A stretch of DNA of 64,000 nucleotides, from positions 33,099,449 through 33,163,448 of the forward strand of contig NC_079491.1 of assembly GCF_020520425.1 (NCBI RefSeq). Direction: 5' to 3'. The notes beneath the pieces are model-generated. The model did no database searches and was not told the origin of the DNA. It was given only the letters and a program-made list of their open reading frames with translations. The position numbers were made by a program, and so were the translations under genes. This stretch comes from Spinacia oleracea (Eukaryota > Streptophyta > Magnoliopsida > Caryophyllales > Amaranthaceae). Below are positions 14,101 to 25,909 of this stretch, piece by piece. Each line of letters begins with the position of its first letter. Within the stretch, counting starts at the first letter, position 1.

Positions 14101-17100
14101 TTGTGAACACTTTACAGGACAGGGTTGCATCGTTTCTGTCGGAGATGCTAGTTCACTATATTAGGATTTTGTCATTGCTGTTCAAATTGTTATTATTGCT
14201 CTTCAATTGAATCTCTCTGCCTCTCTTCTTTTCCTTTCCTTATGTTCTCATAATCACTCCTGCTTGGCTCATTCCTTTATCAATACAGTTCATTCCCTGA
14301 GCTTCAACATGGTGATACAGATGGAAACAGCAACCCTAGTCCCTAACTCTTTCATCGGCTTCTTCATTAATCCTCCAGCGCTTTTCCTAATTTCATATTT
14401 TGCCACATCTGATTGAATTCTTCTATTCTTTTTCCCATCGTCAAAATAAATCATTCTCTGTTAATTGAATCTGGAGCAAGGTCATAGCCGTCAAACTCTT
14501 CAGAAATCGCTACTTTTTAATGCAGATTCCATCATCACGATTCATCACATACTCAAGTATCCTTTATGCTTTTTTTTTTGTAAATTTGATTTAAATTCTG
14601 TGCACTCAGAAGTTGGGTCATAATAACAGTCCGTGGATACAACAATATGATTATTTCATGGATTATTGTTTCTTTTAAGGAGGATACTGCAAAAAACAGC
14701 TGTAGAGATTTGGACCAAACTAGCAAAGAGTTTGGGACACTTCATGGAACTAAACATTTTTAAAAGCATGAGGTAAACAATGTTAGATCTCCAAAGGAAA
14801 CATTTATCTGAATTTGCTTGTTTTACGAAGATTAAAAGACTGTAGGTTGATGGTATTGCTCTTGCATCTGTTCCAAGTTGTTCATGTGAAAGAAACATCA
14901 TAACTCAATCACACAGTTTGAATAAGAATAAGAATAATAATTAAGAATTGTAATTTATCTTGATGCATCTAAAGTGATTCTTCTTTTTAGGTTAATTAAT
15001 CATTCATTAAAATCTTCAAATAAAATTTTGACCCACTACTCGTACTAATCTGCTCTACATAAGAAGAGCACTTTCCTATACACCAAACACATTGAAATTG
15101 ACTACCAATTTAAAAAGGTAGGGTCTTGAAAGTCCTGTAACTCCAAGTCAGATTTTGCAGTCGTACACTCCCTCCATCCCTTAATACTTGTCCCGCTTTC
15201 CTTATAAAGCCGTTCTTAATACTCGCCCCGTTTCTATAAATGACATCATTTTACTAATATTATATAATTTCTCTCACTTAACCAAGGACCCACCTATATT
15301 CCTACTTCCTAATAAAACATTAAAAAATTACTTTTTGACACATTTCCATCTCACCCCCTACCCCCCTCAAAAGAGTTTGACACATTTCCCACTAACTATA
15401 TTAAAAAAAATACCCCACTATCAACTACCACCTAATAAATTATTAAGTTAATTAAATTGCTTAAAACTTTGTGCCGATCAAACCGGGGCGAGTATTAAGG
15501 GACGGAGGGAATATATCAAGATGATGTCATCCAAACAACTAAAGTTACTAATAGCCAAGCATGGGGAATACCTTAGATTAATTAAGTAACAAACAATCCA
15601 CCGGCTTTCAGAAACGAATAGTGAAAAATGTTGGTTCAAATGCTAGACCACACCAAATGCGATATCGACTTAAGGTTCACAAATTGTTGCCCTAAGGTAA
15701 CAACATCTCTATTCTATAAGGGAACTCCTGAGGTCATTTTGGTAAATGATCTTTTGGTGTCCCCCTATAGAATAGTCTATAGCACCTTCACTTACAATTC
15801 AAATTGTATGAAATAAAGAAAACTAATAATCAATGCCTAGATTTAGGAAAAGTGTGATGCAAATTTGACCTATGATTGGAAAAAAAAAAGAGTCAAAGCA
15901 AGATTATTTAGTGATAAAGATTATTAGAAATGTAGTATTCACTATTTCTTTAGATGATCTACGTAAATAATTATTTTTGCCTATTGTTTGTGGTGATTAG
16001 TTCTAATAACATAATTTTTAATTTGTATACACTCCCGCACGCATCGCGTGCATATGAGACTAGTAAGAGCATAACAGAAGGCAGACTCTGCGTGAGTTGT
16101 AATATACTTATGTAGTTATATGCAGCTTGTGTTAGCCCACATAACAGATCATACATTACATTTCCTTTCCTTAATAAAATTTCCATGGCTCTTTGCTCTC
16201 CTTCCATATTCCATACTTGATAAGTCAATATTCTTGTTAGTTAAGTTCCTCACAAGCCTTATGAATTTCCTTATTGGCCACATCCATATCTTTGCATGAT
16301 TAGGTTTTCTAGTTGCAATTTCAGGAAAATAGACCTTTCGATGAGCATATATAAATATATTACTCCCTCCGTCCCTTAAAGATTGCCCCATTGCAATTGT
16401 TTGGGTCAGACTTTAAGACTTTGACCATGAATTATCATTAGCATATAAGAAATAATAGTCATGTGGGGTCTTTTTAGATTCTTTTCAATATATTTTAGAA
16501 ATAATAGTCTAGAATGAGAGATATTTACGTTTTAAGTCGTGTTTTGGAGACCGTGGAAAGTCAAAAGGGGTAATCTTTTAGGGATGGAGGGAGTATATGA
16601 CAACTCCAGCTTTGGGGGTTTAATGAGATCAGTCATCTCATCCATTAAGGTGGGAAAGTGAAAATGTAGGAAGAAGTATTTGCATTCTAGGTCTCTAGGA
16701 GACATCCAGGATAATCAAGTAAGACACATACTATTCAGAAAGAGTAGCAGTTCTCTGGTTCTAATATGTTATAGTAGTTCTCGAGTCTTCTATTAACTAG
16801 AACTGGTTACATGTTGTTAAAGGTAAGCTGGTGTTCTACAGTGGCACAACTAGTTGTTGGAGAGGTAAAATAAAGGACTGCCCTAAACTTTAAAAGCTAG
16901 TGCTCACCAGTCACCCATACTAAAACGGAGCACTGTATATTGAGTTGGTAAGCCAAAATACTTAAAGCTACATGCCCTTAAACCATCTTGACTAAGACCT
17001 TGATCTTGGTCCGATAGTGAGAAAAAATTTGATCAGGAAAGATTCATACTGTATATGTTCTTGGGAGCAAGAAAAAAGATGATCAAGAGAAGAAGGGAAT

Positions 17101-17503
17101 GTTGAAACAAATTACTTGCCTGCAGACCTCTTTTCCCCAGCTGTTTTACAGCAACATCTATCTTCACATGAGAATCCTCTAAGCTCTTTATCATACCCTT
17201 ATAGACACATCCAAATCCTCCCTCACCAATTCTAACTGATCGGCTGAAACCTTTGGTGGCAGATTTTAGCTCGTGAAATGTGAATACTCTCAAATTGGAG
17301 CTAGATCTCTGAGACATACTGAAAAATGAGTTTTTCCGTATGGAATCTGTGCTTGTATCGGAGACATTTTGTGAGTTGAGATCAGAGCCTGATCTATTTA
17401 CATCTTCATCACCAAGGGCAGAATTTGATGACAAATTAGATACCACCTTCATTGCCTTTGGCTCCCTTTTATTGGCTCTTTCAGAGAAAGGAAAACACCC
17501 CAT
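11147..17503 (-). CDS. Receptor-like cytoplasmic kinase, RLCK VII (PBL19/PBL20-PCRK-like)
   Basis: Protein Ser/Thr kinase acting at the plasma membrane in immune signalling (family knowledge). Four coding exons: 17503-17120, 13008-12748, 12516-12394, 11638-11147 (1260 nt, 419 residues), all joined in phase 0. Met-Gly-Cys at the N-terminus fits N-myristoylation plus palmitoylation. Kinase features: [11 protein letters not shown] (93-103), VAVK with Lys120, FRDFKSSN catalytic loop (Asp220), SDFG (238-240), GYAAPEY in exon 4, [18 protein letters not shown]. The exon 1/2 joint uses a GC donor (AG|GCAAGT); a GT four bases further on would break the frame. Other introns are GT-AG. Intron 1 is 4.1 kb and carries transposons. 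A 5'UTR intron is likely upstream. The exon pattern and the phrase [10 protein letters not shown] are typical of PBL19/20 relatives. No damage to the reading frame was seen. Confidence 0.93.
15166..15511. mobile_element. Stowaway-type MITE
   Basis: Ends CACTCCCTCCATCCCTTAAT and (complement) TTCCCTCCGTCCCTTAATAC are inverted repeats. TA dinucleotides flank both sides (15164-15165, 15512-15513). 346 bp, no coding. Lies in the RLCK intron. Confidence 0.75.
16037..16063 (+). mobile_element. Helitron 3' terminus (element start not found)
   Basis: GCACGC-ATC-GCGTGC hairpin at 16037-16051 followed by CTAG at 16060-16063 and a host T. This is the same terminal architecture as the Helitron at 4487-7943 but in plus orientation. 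No convincing 5' TC end was found upstream, so only the terminus is claimed. Confidence 0.4.
16363..16593. mobile_element. Stowaway-type MITE
   Basis: Starts CTCCCTCCGTCCCTTAAAGA and ends with its complement; the flanking TA lies at 16361-16362 and 16594-16595. 231 bp, non-coding. Lies in the RLCK intron. Confidence 0.85.
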
Positions 17504-19040
17504 GGCTTTAAATAACTAGAACGTTGGACAATCGCTACATAGAAGAACACAAGAAAGGGGAAAGTGCAAGTTAGAATGACAAACTACCGAGTGAATTCAG
17601 AGAACGTGATTAAGGTGTATAATGAAAGAAAAACAAAATCAACAGCATAGTCATTGACTAGCAAAGACACACTCAAACAGTGATTAAGTTCCAGAATTAA
17701 CAACTTTGTAAGAATTGATCAACATCACAATCTGAAATGCACTGCTCCAGAAGAAGAGAGTTGCAACTTCCTAGGAAATGCAATCAATTCATGGTATAGG
17801 TAGCATGATTCTCAATTTTTAAAGGAATTTATACTTGATTTTACTTTCTCTATGTTTCTTCTTTACTGTCAAAGAAAGATGCATCTCATACAGGTTCTAT
17901 GGTGCACACACATCTGTGGTCAAGATAGCAAAACCACACCTTCCGGCGAAGACAGGGTTTATCCAAAACCCAACCAGTGGTATTGGCAATTTTCCACAAC
18001 AGCGTAATCAACATGCTTACAGGGTGGTATCCTCGTCTGTCTTTTGTCAAACTTGTGACAACTTCAAATACTTACTAACCAAACTTCTCTTATTCGAGCT
18101 CAACCTAATTAGAGGCAACTAATCATATTCATTGAGATTGGAGGTCAAACAAACCCCTATCAGTGGGAAAATAGTTTCTCCAGTTTTTTTTGGTGCTAAT
18201 GAGCCACAAGGGCGGGGATGAGAATCAATCCCAGAATCACCTGAAACCGGGATGAAAGCTCTAACCAACTGAGCTATCCATCACTCTCAAATAGTTTCTC
18301 CAGTTAGTTGTTACTGTTGTAGCTTAGAGTTCCCATCCTTGCTTGAACATGACAAGATAGCTAGATTATCCACAAACCCAAATGTAATCCATCCTAAAAG
18401 CAATTGGCAATTATCCCCATTCCCCGGGATCGCAAGGTGGTTTTCAAATTACACCCAAAACTCATTCTCCATTCACACATATATAACTTCCAAAATTAAA
18501 TTTTCTTCAAAAGTGCAAATTCCAAGACAACCTAAAGCTTTAGAACGTTCAATTATTCAAACAACTAAAAACCCAAATGCAAACAGAAACTACCTAAAGG
18601 GAAACATACAAACATGTAAAAGTTGATCTACTTAAAATTAAATAATAAGCCAAAGATTTAAACCACCCAAATACAAGCAAACAGCTAAATATCAAGCAAT
18701 CAAATTCCAGAACTACTCAGAAACTAAAAAGAAAACAAAACAGAAACTAGTGATGATCAAATAAACAAATCATCAAAATCAAAACCCACCGATCTTTCTT
18801 TCCGTACTATAATTCCAAACAAAACCCATAAAATTTGACACAAAATTTACCTTAGTTTGCACTTGGCTGTTTAAAACAGAAATCGATTGAGAGGGTGAAG
18901 TGTAAAGAGAGGATCATATTCAAAGTAAGAAGCAAATTGGAAGACTGTCCAAATAACAGGAAATAGCGCAGAAAAAACAGTGGGGACGGCAAAGCGATCT
19001 TCGTTTTGTTACACGAGAAAGAGGAGAGAGAAAGAGTTTA
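17504..19040 (-). other. Probable 5'UTR of the RLCK gene with a 1.3-kb intron
   Basis: Minus strand: AAACTAAG|GTAAAT at 18851/18850 looks like a donor, and TTCTATGTAG|CG at 17535/17534 like an acceptor. They leave 31 nt of leader before the start codon. The upstream leader exon would extend to about 19040, where a weak TTTTAAA element occurs. The intron holds a SINE at 18186-18288. Inferred from splice motifs only. Confidence 0.45.
18186..18288 (-). mobile_element. tRNA-derived SINE
   Basis: Minus strand reads GATGGATAGCTCAGTTGGTT (tRNA-like box A) and, about 35 nt later, GGGATTGATTCTC (box B-like), then a short A-run. Perfect 17-bp target duplications AAATAGTTTCTCCAGTT flank it at 18169-18185 and 18289-18305. 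At 103 bp it is short for a plant SINE and consists almost only of the tRNA-related head. Confidence 0.75.
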
Positions 19041-19063
19041 AAAGTCTTCACACGGCAGGTAGA

Positions 19064-19069
19064 AGTCAA
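19064..19069 (-). promoter_or_regulatory. W-box in the RLCK promoter
   Basis: GTTGACTT on the minus strand contains the WRKY-binding core TTGACT. It lies just upstream of the likely transcription start. Consistent with immune-responsive control of this kinase class, but a single 6-mer is weak evidence. Confidence 0.25.
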
Positions 19070-19358
19070 CTTGGAATACCAACCCAAATGAGACTCTCGC
19101 TTCTTCAAAAGTCATTGTCACCCTCTCAAATGAATAATTCCTAAACAATCTTCCCTATTAACGAGGGACGTTAATCGAAGGGAGGTGATAAATCCCTTGA
19201 AATTTTTACTTCGTCTAAGGAAATTCACACTTTTTCAAAGTTGATTTTCTTGAAAGAAGTAATTTCTTCCTTGGATTTATCATTTCCCTTAATCGAATGG
19301 CAGAGATGTAATATCGTGTAAAAAAAAGAAGCAAATTTATTACATTATAATAAAACAG

Positions 19359-19391
19359 ACACCAGGAATGACATATGTCACTTCCTGGTGT
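19359..19391. repeat. 33-bp near-perfect inverted repeat
   Basis: Outer arms ACACCAGGAA and TTCCTGGTGT are exact complements; inside lies the palindrome TGACATATGTCA. One base of asymmetry. It sits in the presumed Helitron 5' region. Confidence 0.8.
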
Positions 19392-19839
19392 GAATTTTTT
19401 CCGCCAAAAAAAAAAGTTCATAAAAAATCTCTATTTTATTATTTTGTTTATTTACTATCCTTATATATTAATTGTTTATGTATGGAAAATTTTTGTTTAT
19501 ATATTATAGAAATAATATATATCACATACTAATTTGCTAAAAGTATTTTTGGTAATATTTTAGTCATAATCTTTATACTTGTATTAATAATGAAAATATA
19601 TTTATTCAATATTTTGGTCAAATCAACATATTAGTATATCGAATACTTTCGTCAAAATTAGCGTATCAAGTTTATAAAATATGTAATACGTAGTAGGACA
19701 AAAACTACATATGAAGTACTTCGTATGATGATTAAATGATTATGTTCAAGATTTATTAATTATGCAATAATTTTTCATAATTACATAGTGTTAAAATTGG
19801 TCAAATAATTTTAAAATATCTGTGCATGCACGGGATCTA

Positions 19840-20180
19840 GGCTCCGTTTGGTAAGGCGTAAAACATTTTCATTGTAAAATGATTTTCCATGGAAAATAGT
19901 TTTCAAGGGAAAACACAATTCCAAACTAGTTTTCCTTTGTTTGGTAACTTAAAGGAAAATGGGAGAAAATGGTGAAGATTGAGGGGAAGAAAGGAGAGGG
20001 AGGTAAAGAGGAAAGAAGGAAAAGTGGTTTCCCTTCCTTTCAAATGGAAAAGAGTTTTCCATCTTTGAGAGATTAATGGAAAATTGTTTTACATCCCTTA
20101 CCCAACCAAACAACGTAAAATGATTAAAAAAAGGAAATTCGTTTTCCATAAAAACGTTTTACGCCCTACCAAACGGAGCC
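19840..20180. mobile_element. Tourist-like MITE (GGCTCCGTTTGG type)
   Basis: Left end GGCTCCGTTTGGTAAGGCGT, right end its near-exact inverse ending GGAGCC; about 25 bp of terminal inverted repeat (GTAAAAC/GTTTTAC continues inward). CTA flanks both sides (19837-19839 and 20181-20183). 341 bp, palindromic interior rich in GGAAAA/TTTTCC. The end is similar to the MITE at 1642-1993. Confidence 0.8.
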
Positions 20181-20190
20181 CTAATCTAGT

Positions 20191-21764
20191 ATATAAATAA
20201 GGTGGATGTCAACTTAATGGTGTTAACGGAAACATAAACAAACGGAAGTTAACGAATATGTACAGTAGCCCGCCAAATGCATTTCACTCCTCTCTCTCTC
20301 CTTTCAAGTCAAATCTCTGCTGCCTTCACTTTAGCATTTCCTCTTCCAATTTTTTTTGCCAAACTCCATCCCATTTCTTTTACTGCCTCGATCTCATCTA
20401 CCCAAATTAGTGTGACAAATACCTAGAAAATGAAAAGAGGCGTTCGATCAACCAACAAGGAGGTGGCAAAAGCGTCCAGCCGCGACCCATGGTGGTTAGA
20501 AGATGCGTTCGGCGGCGACCTACGGTTTTCGGCAGAGGCTTAGGCGTGAGGGGGAGGAGGAGGAGCTGAGGCAGCTGCCATTACTGGTGGAAGGAGGAAG
20601 TGAGAAGCTTGATAAATAGGCAAGTGATTCTAGTTTAGCTCATGGTTGGTTTAGATGTACAATATACAAGTACAAATAATTGGTTTTACTTAAAATGACA
20701 TTTTATTGTGATTGTGACTTTCAAATTTCAATACTTTCCTGTTATTGAATTTTGTTTGTTTATTTTTAGCTGATTTGTTTGATTATTGTTTGAAATAGGT
20801 CAGATAAAGTTAGGCCAATTGATAAGAAACAGAATATGTTTAGTTTTTGGAATTTAATTATGATAATTGTGCTGTTTGAAATAATATTTACTAAGCATAT
20901 GATTTTGCTGATTATTGTGAAATTGAATTGAATTAAATTGGAATTGTATCAAGAAATGAAGAGCTTGATCTGGTATGTTCTAGTTTTTTTTAACATGTTG
21001 ATTTAGTGCACTTCTTTGCAATGTTGGGCTCGAATTGTGCAAATTACTCTGAATGAGGAGTGTTTGTATTTGGGGAATTGTGGATTGTTAAACACTACCT
21101 TCAACACTGATCAACCGATTGCTTTTGCTTGAGCATCTTGGGTTGGTTAACTTTGAGGGAATGATTAATGACTTCCCCACAAGCCAACATCATTAACTAT
21201 AATTTGTTGTGTTGATATTCTTATTTCACGTGGTTGCAATTACTTGCATTTTGAGAATCTGATACCAGTTTGGAATAGTTTTCACATGATATGTATATGT
21301 AGACAACATAGATACCCACAAACCAACATCATAGAATTGTAGTTCGCTTGGTATTCATCAGTAATGTGTTCATAACATGTGAACTGAGTTTTGGCATTTG
21401 CATCCTAGTGATTTTGTCATTGGGCAGTGTACGTGGGTTGTTGTCGACTATGTTTTTTAAGCTAGTTTGCTTATTGGTGAACTTGTAGTGATGGTATTAT
21501 AATGTACATTGATCTAATATTGACGTAAAAAGTTTTGATTTTGAACAAGAATCGAAGTCATACTGTAATTGGGTAGTTATCCTTACGTACTGTAAATACA
21601 AAATAAAGTCGCATCCATTGTACTGCCCTTACTAGGATTCTCGAAGTGTTGCTGAGAACCCAATGGTTAGAATCCCATGCTTACCGTTGTTGCAGTTAAG
21701 CAGATCAAAGTCAACACCCTTCTAGAACCTCATGTAGTGATTTATGTAATTTGATTGTAGTGTA
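20191..21764 (+). other. Possible 5' part of a decayed plus-strand gene
   Basis: 20200-20440 has the look of a 5' leader (CTCTCTCTCCTTT tract). An ATG at 20430 opens a 37-codon frame, and a second ATG at 20502 opens another of 38 codons with a Glu/Leu/Arg-rich end. Neither matches a family I know. The rest is T-rich, intron-like sequence. Confidence 0.2.
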
Positions 21765-22025
21765 CTCCCTCTGTCCCTTAATACTTGACCTGTTTTGACC
21801 GGACACGCTTGCCAATGCATAACTTTGACTACTAATTTCTTTAACTACATATTATAAAAACTTATAAAAATATTAATATTTTGTAAATATATATTAAGAT
21901 GAAGCCAACAATATATTATATACTAACATTTATTTTCATACACTAGAAATAAAATAAGGTCAAAGTGAATTATGAGAATAGTGCAAAAAAGTCAAAACGG
22001 GTCGAGTATTAAGGGACGAAGGGAG
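21765..22025. mobile_element. Stowaway-type MITE
   Basis: Ends CTCCCTCTGTCCCTTAATAC and its inverse; TA at 21763-21764 and 22026-22027. 261 bp. Confidence 0.85.
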
Positions 22026-22215
22026 TATTAATCTTGCCTATTGTAGAGTCTGCTCATAGATTCGCATGTAGTCATGTTCCCTGTGATACAATCTGGACAA
22101 TATATGGTACAATCTGGACACTAAATTGTACAATATGTATGTTATATATGGTGTACAATCTACTATATACTTTATATAATCTAGAATTAAACATATATGA
22201 AAAATTATCGTAAGC

Positions 22216-24523
22216 ACGAACCATCAGGCATGGGATCAGATTCCTATGGTGGAAAATTCACCAATGAACCAGAAGAGCCTTGGTTGCATAATTATGACAA
22301 CGGGAATTCTGTGGATGTCCATAGAAGAGAACGATTAGATTCCAGATCTAGGACCCCATAGATACAGAGGACATGGTACCGCCTAGCAGGGTAATGAAGG
22401 TGTGAGCAGAACCACGAACCTTTCTCTTTTTATTTTTTGTTAGCCTTTGCAATTTGTGATCAGATGGTCTTTATTTTGAAATTTGAATATTTTGAGGGAT
22501 TGCAGGATGGAACCTTATGCTGAGAGAAGACCTATAGTCGCATCATGATTTAAACAGTTTGAAGATGCACCCGAATGAGCTTAGAGTGAGATTTTGTCAC
22601 TTAACATGTTTCTATGTTAAATTGTTCTTTACTTGCATACGATTTTCATATTCTGTATATGCATCTAGGCTAGGAAAAGAGGGATTGAAGAATTGTTGGA
22701 GGAAGATTATGCTGCCATCAGATCATCATCTCAAGAGCCACCACAGTGGTCAAGACAGATTAGAGGGTGAGTAAAACAGTAGCTTATTTGTTTAACTATG
22801 ACATTGCTTTGGTTTGTTGGATCTTTTGATTTGTGATAGTACCAACTGCCAATAACTTTGAATCTCGAGAATTATGATAAAAGACTAAGTTCTACATGAG
22901 TTAACGAATTATGTTGCATACTCGCATCCTTATGAGGGAATGAGGGATTACAATGGTTTAATTTAGTGAGTGACTGGATTACAGGCTTCACAGAGAAGTT
23001 GTGATTTCGTGTCGACCTCGGTCGCTAGTACTTCTTAGATATCTGATTCGAAGTTGTCGATCGAGGAGTCAAGTTCACTCCCTTCCTCCTTTAGTTTTAC
23101 TGCATACTGTTTGGTATATGAAGTATAACAACTTGAATCTTATAGTTCTAAATCTTGACATTCTGTCTTATTTGTTGGTTGAATCTTGGGTGAAATAATA
23201 GGCTGAATCTAGTATTTTGGACGGCGCTCTTAGTATTTGCTTCATTGGTATCATCTAATATGATATGCATATATCTCTAGTTCTCTATTACTATATCCAG
23301 TTACATGTCATGAAATTAAGTCCTTTTACACTTCGATAGTCTTCTTGTATCATTGAGCCATTGATCACAGTTAAGTTAAGCCTTTGACCTGTAAACCTGC
23401 TGGTAGTTTTATGCTCGATGATGAAAATTTGGGCTGTTAACTCCTGCTTTATTTTAATTCGGGAGAAATTGAGACTATTTTAACCTAATAGTGCTATCTG
23501 ACCATCTTAAACCTGGATGTAAGCCATGTAGGGATTGATCTTTTTCTACTTTATTCTTTGAATGATTTTCTTGGACCCTAACATTTAGCGAAGGTAAAGA
23601 GTAATTTCACTGTTAATTGCTTTGTGCTTGATCAATTTGTTCTGCCCTGGTGATCTATGTGTTGTTTTATACTATCTATAATTGGTATAGTAATGTTGAT
23701 TGGCTGACAATTAGCTATGTGAAATTGGAATTGGGAATTATGATTTTTTTTTCCCGTTTAATTGGTTAGCAGCAAATAAGGCAGAATGGTTTTAGTAGAA
23801 TTGCTTTGGAAGGGCCCTTTACTCAAAGTTTCTTATGTACTCAAGTAGTCAAATGTTAAAATTTGTGATGCTACAACTGTCTTATTACTAGTACTACAGT
23901 CAAAGAAATGAAACGTCCTTCCAAGTTCAAAATAATAAATTAGGAAATACTCTTTCCAGCTTTACTTCCTGCAGATCTTGACGAATTCTCTTTCCTATTC
24001 AGAGTTACTAGAACTGATTCAGAAAAAAAAAATCTGTTTTTTTCCTACCAAGAATCCAGTGGAACTCATGTTTTAATCCCTGTGCCTGGTGGTCTGGTAG
24101 AGATGTACTCAACAAAACATGTAAGAGACCGTTTTCGCTTCTATTTTCTTAGATTACAGGATCTCAGATGAATGGGAAAATGCTAGGTGTATACTAATTT
24201 TGCGTTTTTCTTTGAATGATTGACTGATTTGTTAGGTAGAAGAGGATGAAAGTGTTTTAGATTATGTGAAGGGTTAGTTCAACACCTACTCAGAGCTAGA
24301 AACCATGTCAACCTCTACTATAAGCTTTGATGGGCAATCTGTTGATCCATTTTTCGATACAAGGTCAAATAGTTGTCTATCATCCTTAAATCAATCCAAC
24401 ATACCAGATTGGCCTAAATCCGGCCTGGGCCCTACAGTAGACCATCGCTACAACGATTCCACTTTGGATGGATCCTCCACTGGTTCATTTCCTTCAGATG
24501 AGCGTGCGTCCTTCTCCTGATTC
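22216..24523 (+). pseudogene. Decayed multi-exon gene, family not recognised
   Basis: Exon-like blocks with splice-like borders on the plus strand: 22230-22410 (EPEEPWLHNYDNGNSVDVHR...), 22507-22587, 22676-22769 (ARKRGIEELLEEDYAAIRS..., donor GG|GTGAGT), about 22985-23130, and 24238-24523 (EEDESVLDYVKG, stop, then FNTYSELETMSTSTISFD...). In-frame stops interrupt several blocks: TAG near 22360, two TGAs in 22507-22587, and a TAG in the last block where a Trp codon is plausible. Codon-like composition, acidic and Ser-rich segments and intron borders suggest a once-functional nuclear or cytosolic protein. I cannot name the family. Whether all blocks belong to one gene is an inference. Confidence 0.35.
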
Positions 24524-25359
24524 CAACCCTTGTTCCATATCTCAAGATACATTCTTCAAGTCGCTTACTTGTTTTTCATCAATTATACAAATGTTGCATC
24601 ATGGGTCATTTCTTTCTGTTTCAACTCATAACATCGACTGATATATTGACCTTGAAGAATCCATTCTTGCACTGTCATTAGAGCATGATCTGTATCTGTT
24701 TCGATTTATTTCTTCTGGTTGCAATATACTGTCAAACAAAACATTTGTAGACTGCACATTCAATAACATTGATTGTATATGTTTGGAGATAATGCAACCA
24801 TGCCCAATCTCGATTAAGGGGAATAATTTCCCCAAACTAGAAGCCTCGGACCGTCTAATAAAATAATACTATTTCTACTCAATATATCATTATCTACTCC
24901 TACTGGTCCTATAAAAAAAAGCTATTCTTACTGGTTAGATAGTGATTGTTTCCTCAACGGTTGAATCCGTATACAATTCCCCACTCGCTCAAGCCTCTTT
25001 TTTGTAGGAGCGGACTTGCTTTTGCAGCGAAACTTAACTACTACTAATTAACATGTTTTGTAAAGTCTTTTATGGAATTAAAGTCCATACAACTTGGAAC
25101 CATTAAAGGCCCACAAACCATTAATTCAAACCTTTAAAATCCTAGATTACTTGAAATCAATCCTTGAAATACAAACATAAAATAAAAGGGCTCGAGGCAT
25201 AAACGAATTACTCACACTGAACCCAAATGAAAATGAATAACTTGAATGCTTCTTCACTTAGAACACCTGTGAACTGCTCACCATAATCACAAATGTAAAT
25301 TATGGTTCATCACAGGGTAATTAAGGCAAAGGTAATATTCAATTATTTTTAATATTATA
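24524..25359. other. Intergenic, possible LTR remnant
   Basis: No gene. The stretch 25050-25310 (CTGCTCACCATAAT-type words, many short A-rich clauses) resembles 3380-3420 of the LTR-like sequence at 3051-3965 and may be a related remnant. Confidence 0.25.
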
Positions 25360-25618
25360 CTTCCTCCGTCTTTTAATACTCGCAACGTTTGTTAGTTTCA
25401 CGCATGCCGATGCACAACTTTGATCATTTATATCTTAAATTCTCTTTATGCAAAAATTATAAAAAGTTGATATTTTGAAAATACACATTGAGACGAATCT
25501 AACAAGATCCCACATGACTATGTTTTATCTTATATAAAAAACACTACGAATAGTCAAAGTAGATTATATGAATAGTGGCAAAAGTCCAAACGTTGCGAGT
25601 ATTAAAAGACGGAGGAAG
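25360..25618. mobile_element. Stowaway-type MITE
   Basis: Starts CTTCCTCCGTCTTTTAATAC and ends with its inverse; left flanking TA at 25358-25359, right TA degraded. The inverted repeats continue through CGCAACGTTT/AAACGTTGCG, so arms exceed 30 bp. Confidence 0.8.
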
Positions 25619-25909
25619 TTTGTAACAATTTTTCTTACAAAATTATTAAGGGATTAACGTATACGGTTCGAGATTAATGGTTTACTATCTGAGAATTTTA
25701 GTAAACGATAAGGGTTACATTTTCACATTGTTACAAAGTGATAATTTAGGTGAATCTAGTCTTATTTCTACTAATGTATGGTTGAGAAGACGAAACATGA
25801 AATGAAGGCAAATATAACAATATATATCAGTGATTAATAAAAGATTATCATAATTTAGTAATGTAACTAGCAACTGAGACCAAACTCTCGAATTATTTCA
25901 TAAATAATA

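Larger units (their letters stand above)
13009..17119 (-). other. RLCK first coding intron (GC-AG), 4.1 kb
   Basis: Donor GCAAGT at 17119-17114, acceptor TTTTACAG ending at 13009. Contents: Stowaway MITEs at 15166-15511 and 16363-16593, a Helitron 3' end at about 16037-16063, and otherwise unassigned AT-rich sequence. An inverted repeat near 15712-15778 (ATTCTATA/TATAGAAT arms) is probably from another small element. Short frames at 13032, 14207 and 14656 look like chance. Confidence 0.8.
19337..20189 (+). mobile_element. Short Helitron interrupted by a MITE
   Basis: The right end has CTAG (20186-20189) with a host T. A TGTGCATGCACGGGAT hairpin remnant (19820-19836) was separated from it by the MITE at 19840-20180. 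The left end is placed near 19337 (ATTACATTATAATAAAACAG) because the sequence resembles the 5' end of the Helitron at 4487-7943 and is followed by an ACATATGTCA motif, but a canonical TC was not seen. Non-coding. Confidence 0.4.

Noticed and set aside
15188..15451. 87-codon plus frame in the RLCK intron
   Set aside because: It lies inside the Stowaway MITE 15166-15511.
19949..20149. 66-codon minus frame rich in Phe
   Set aside because: It lies inside the palindromic Tourist-like MITE.
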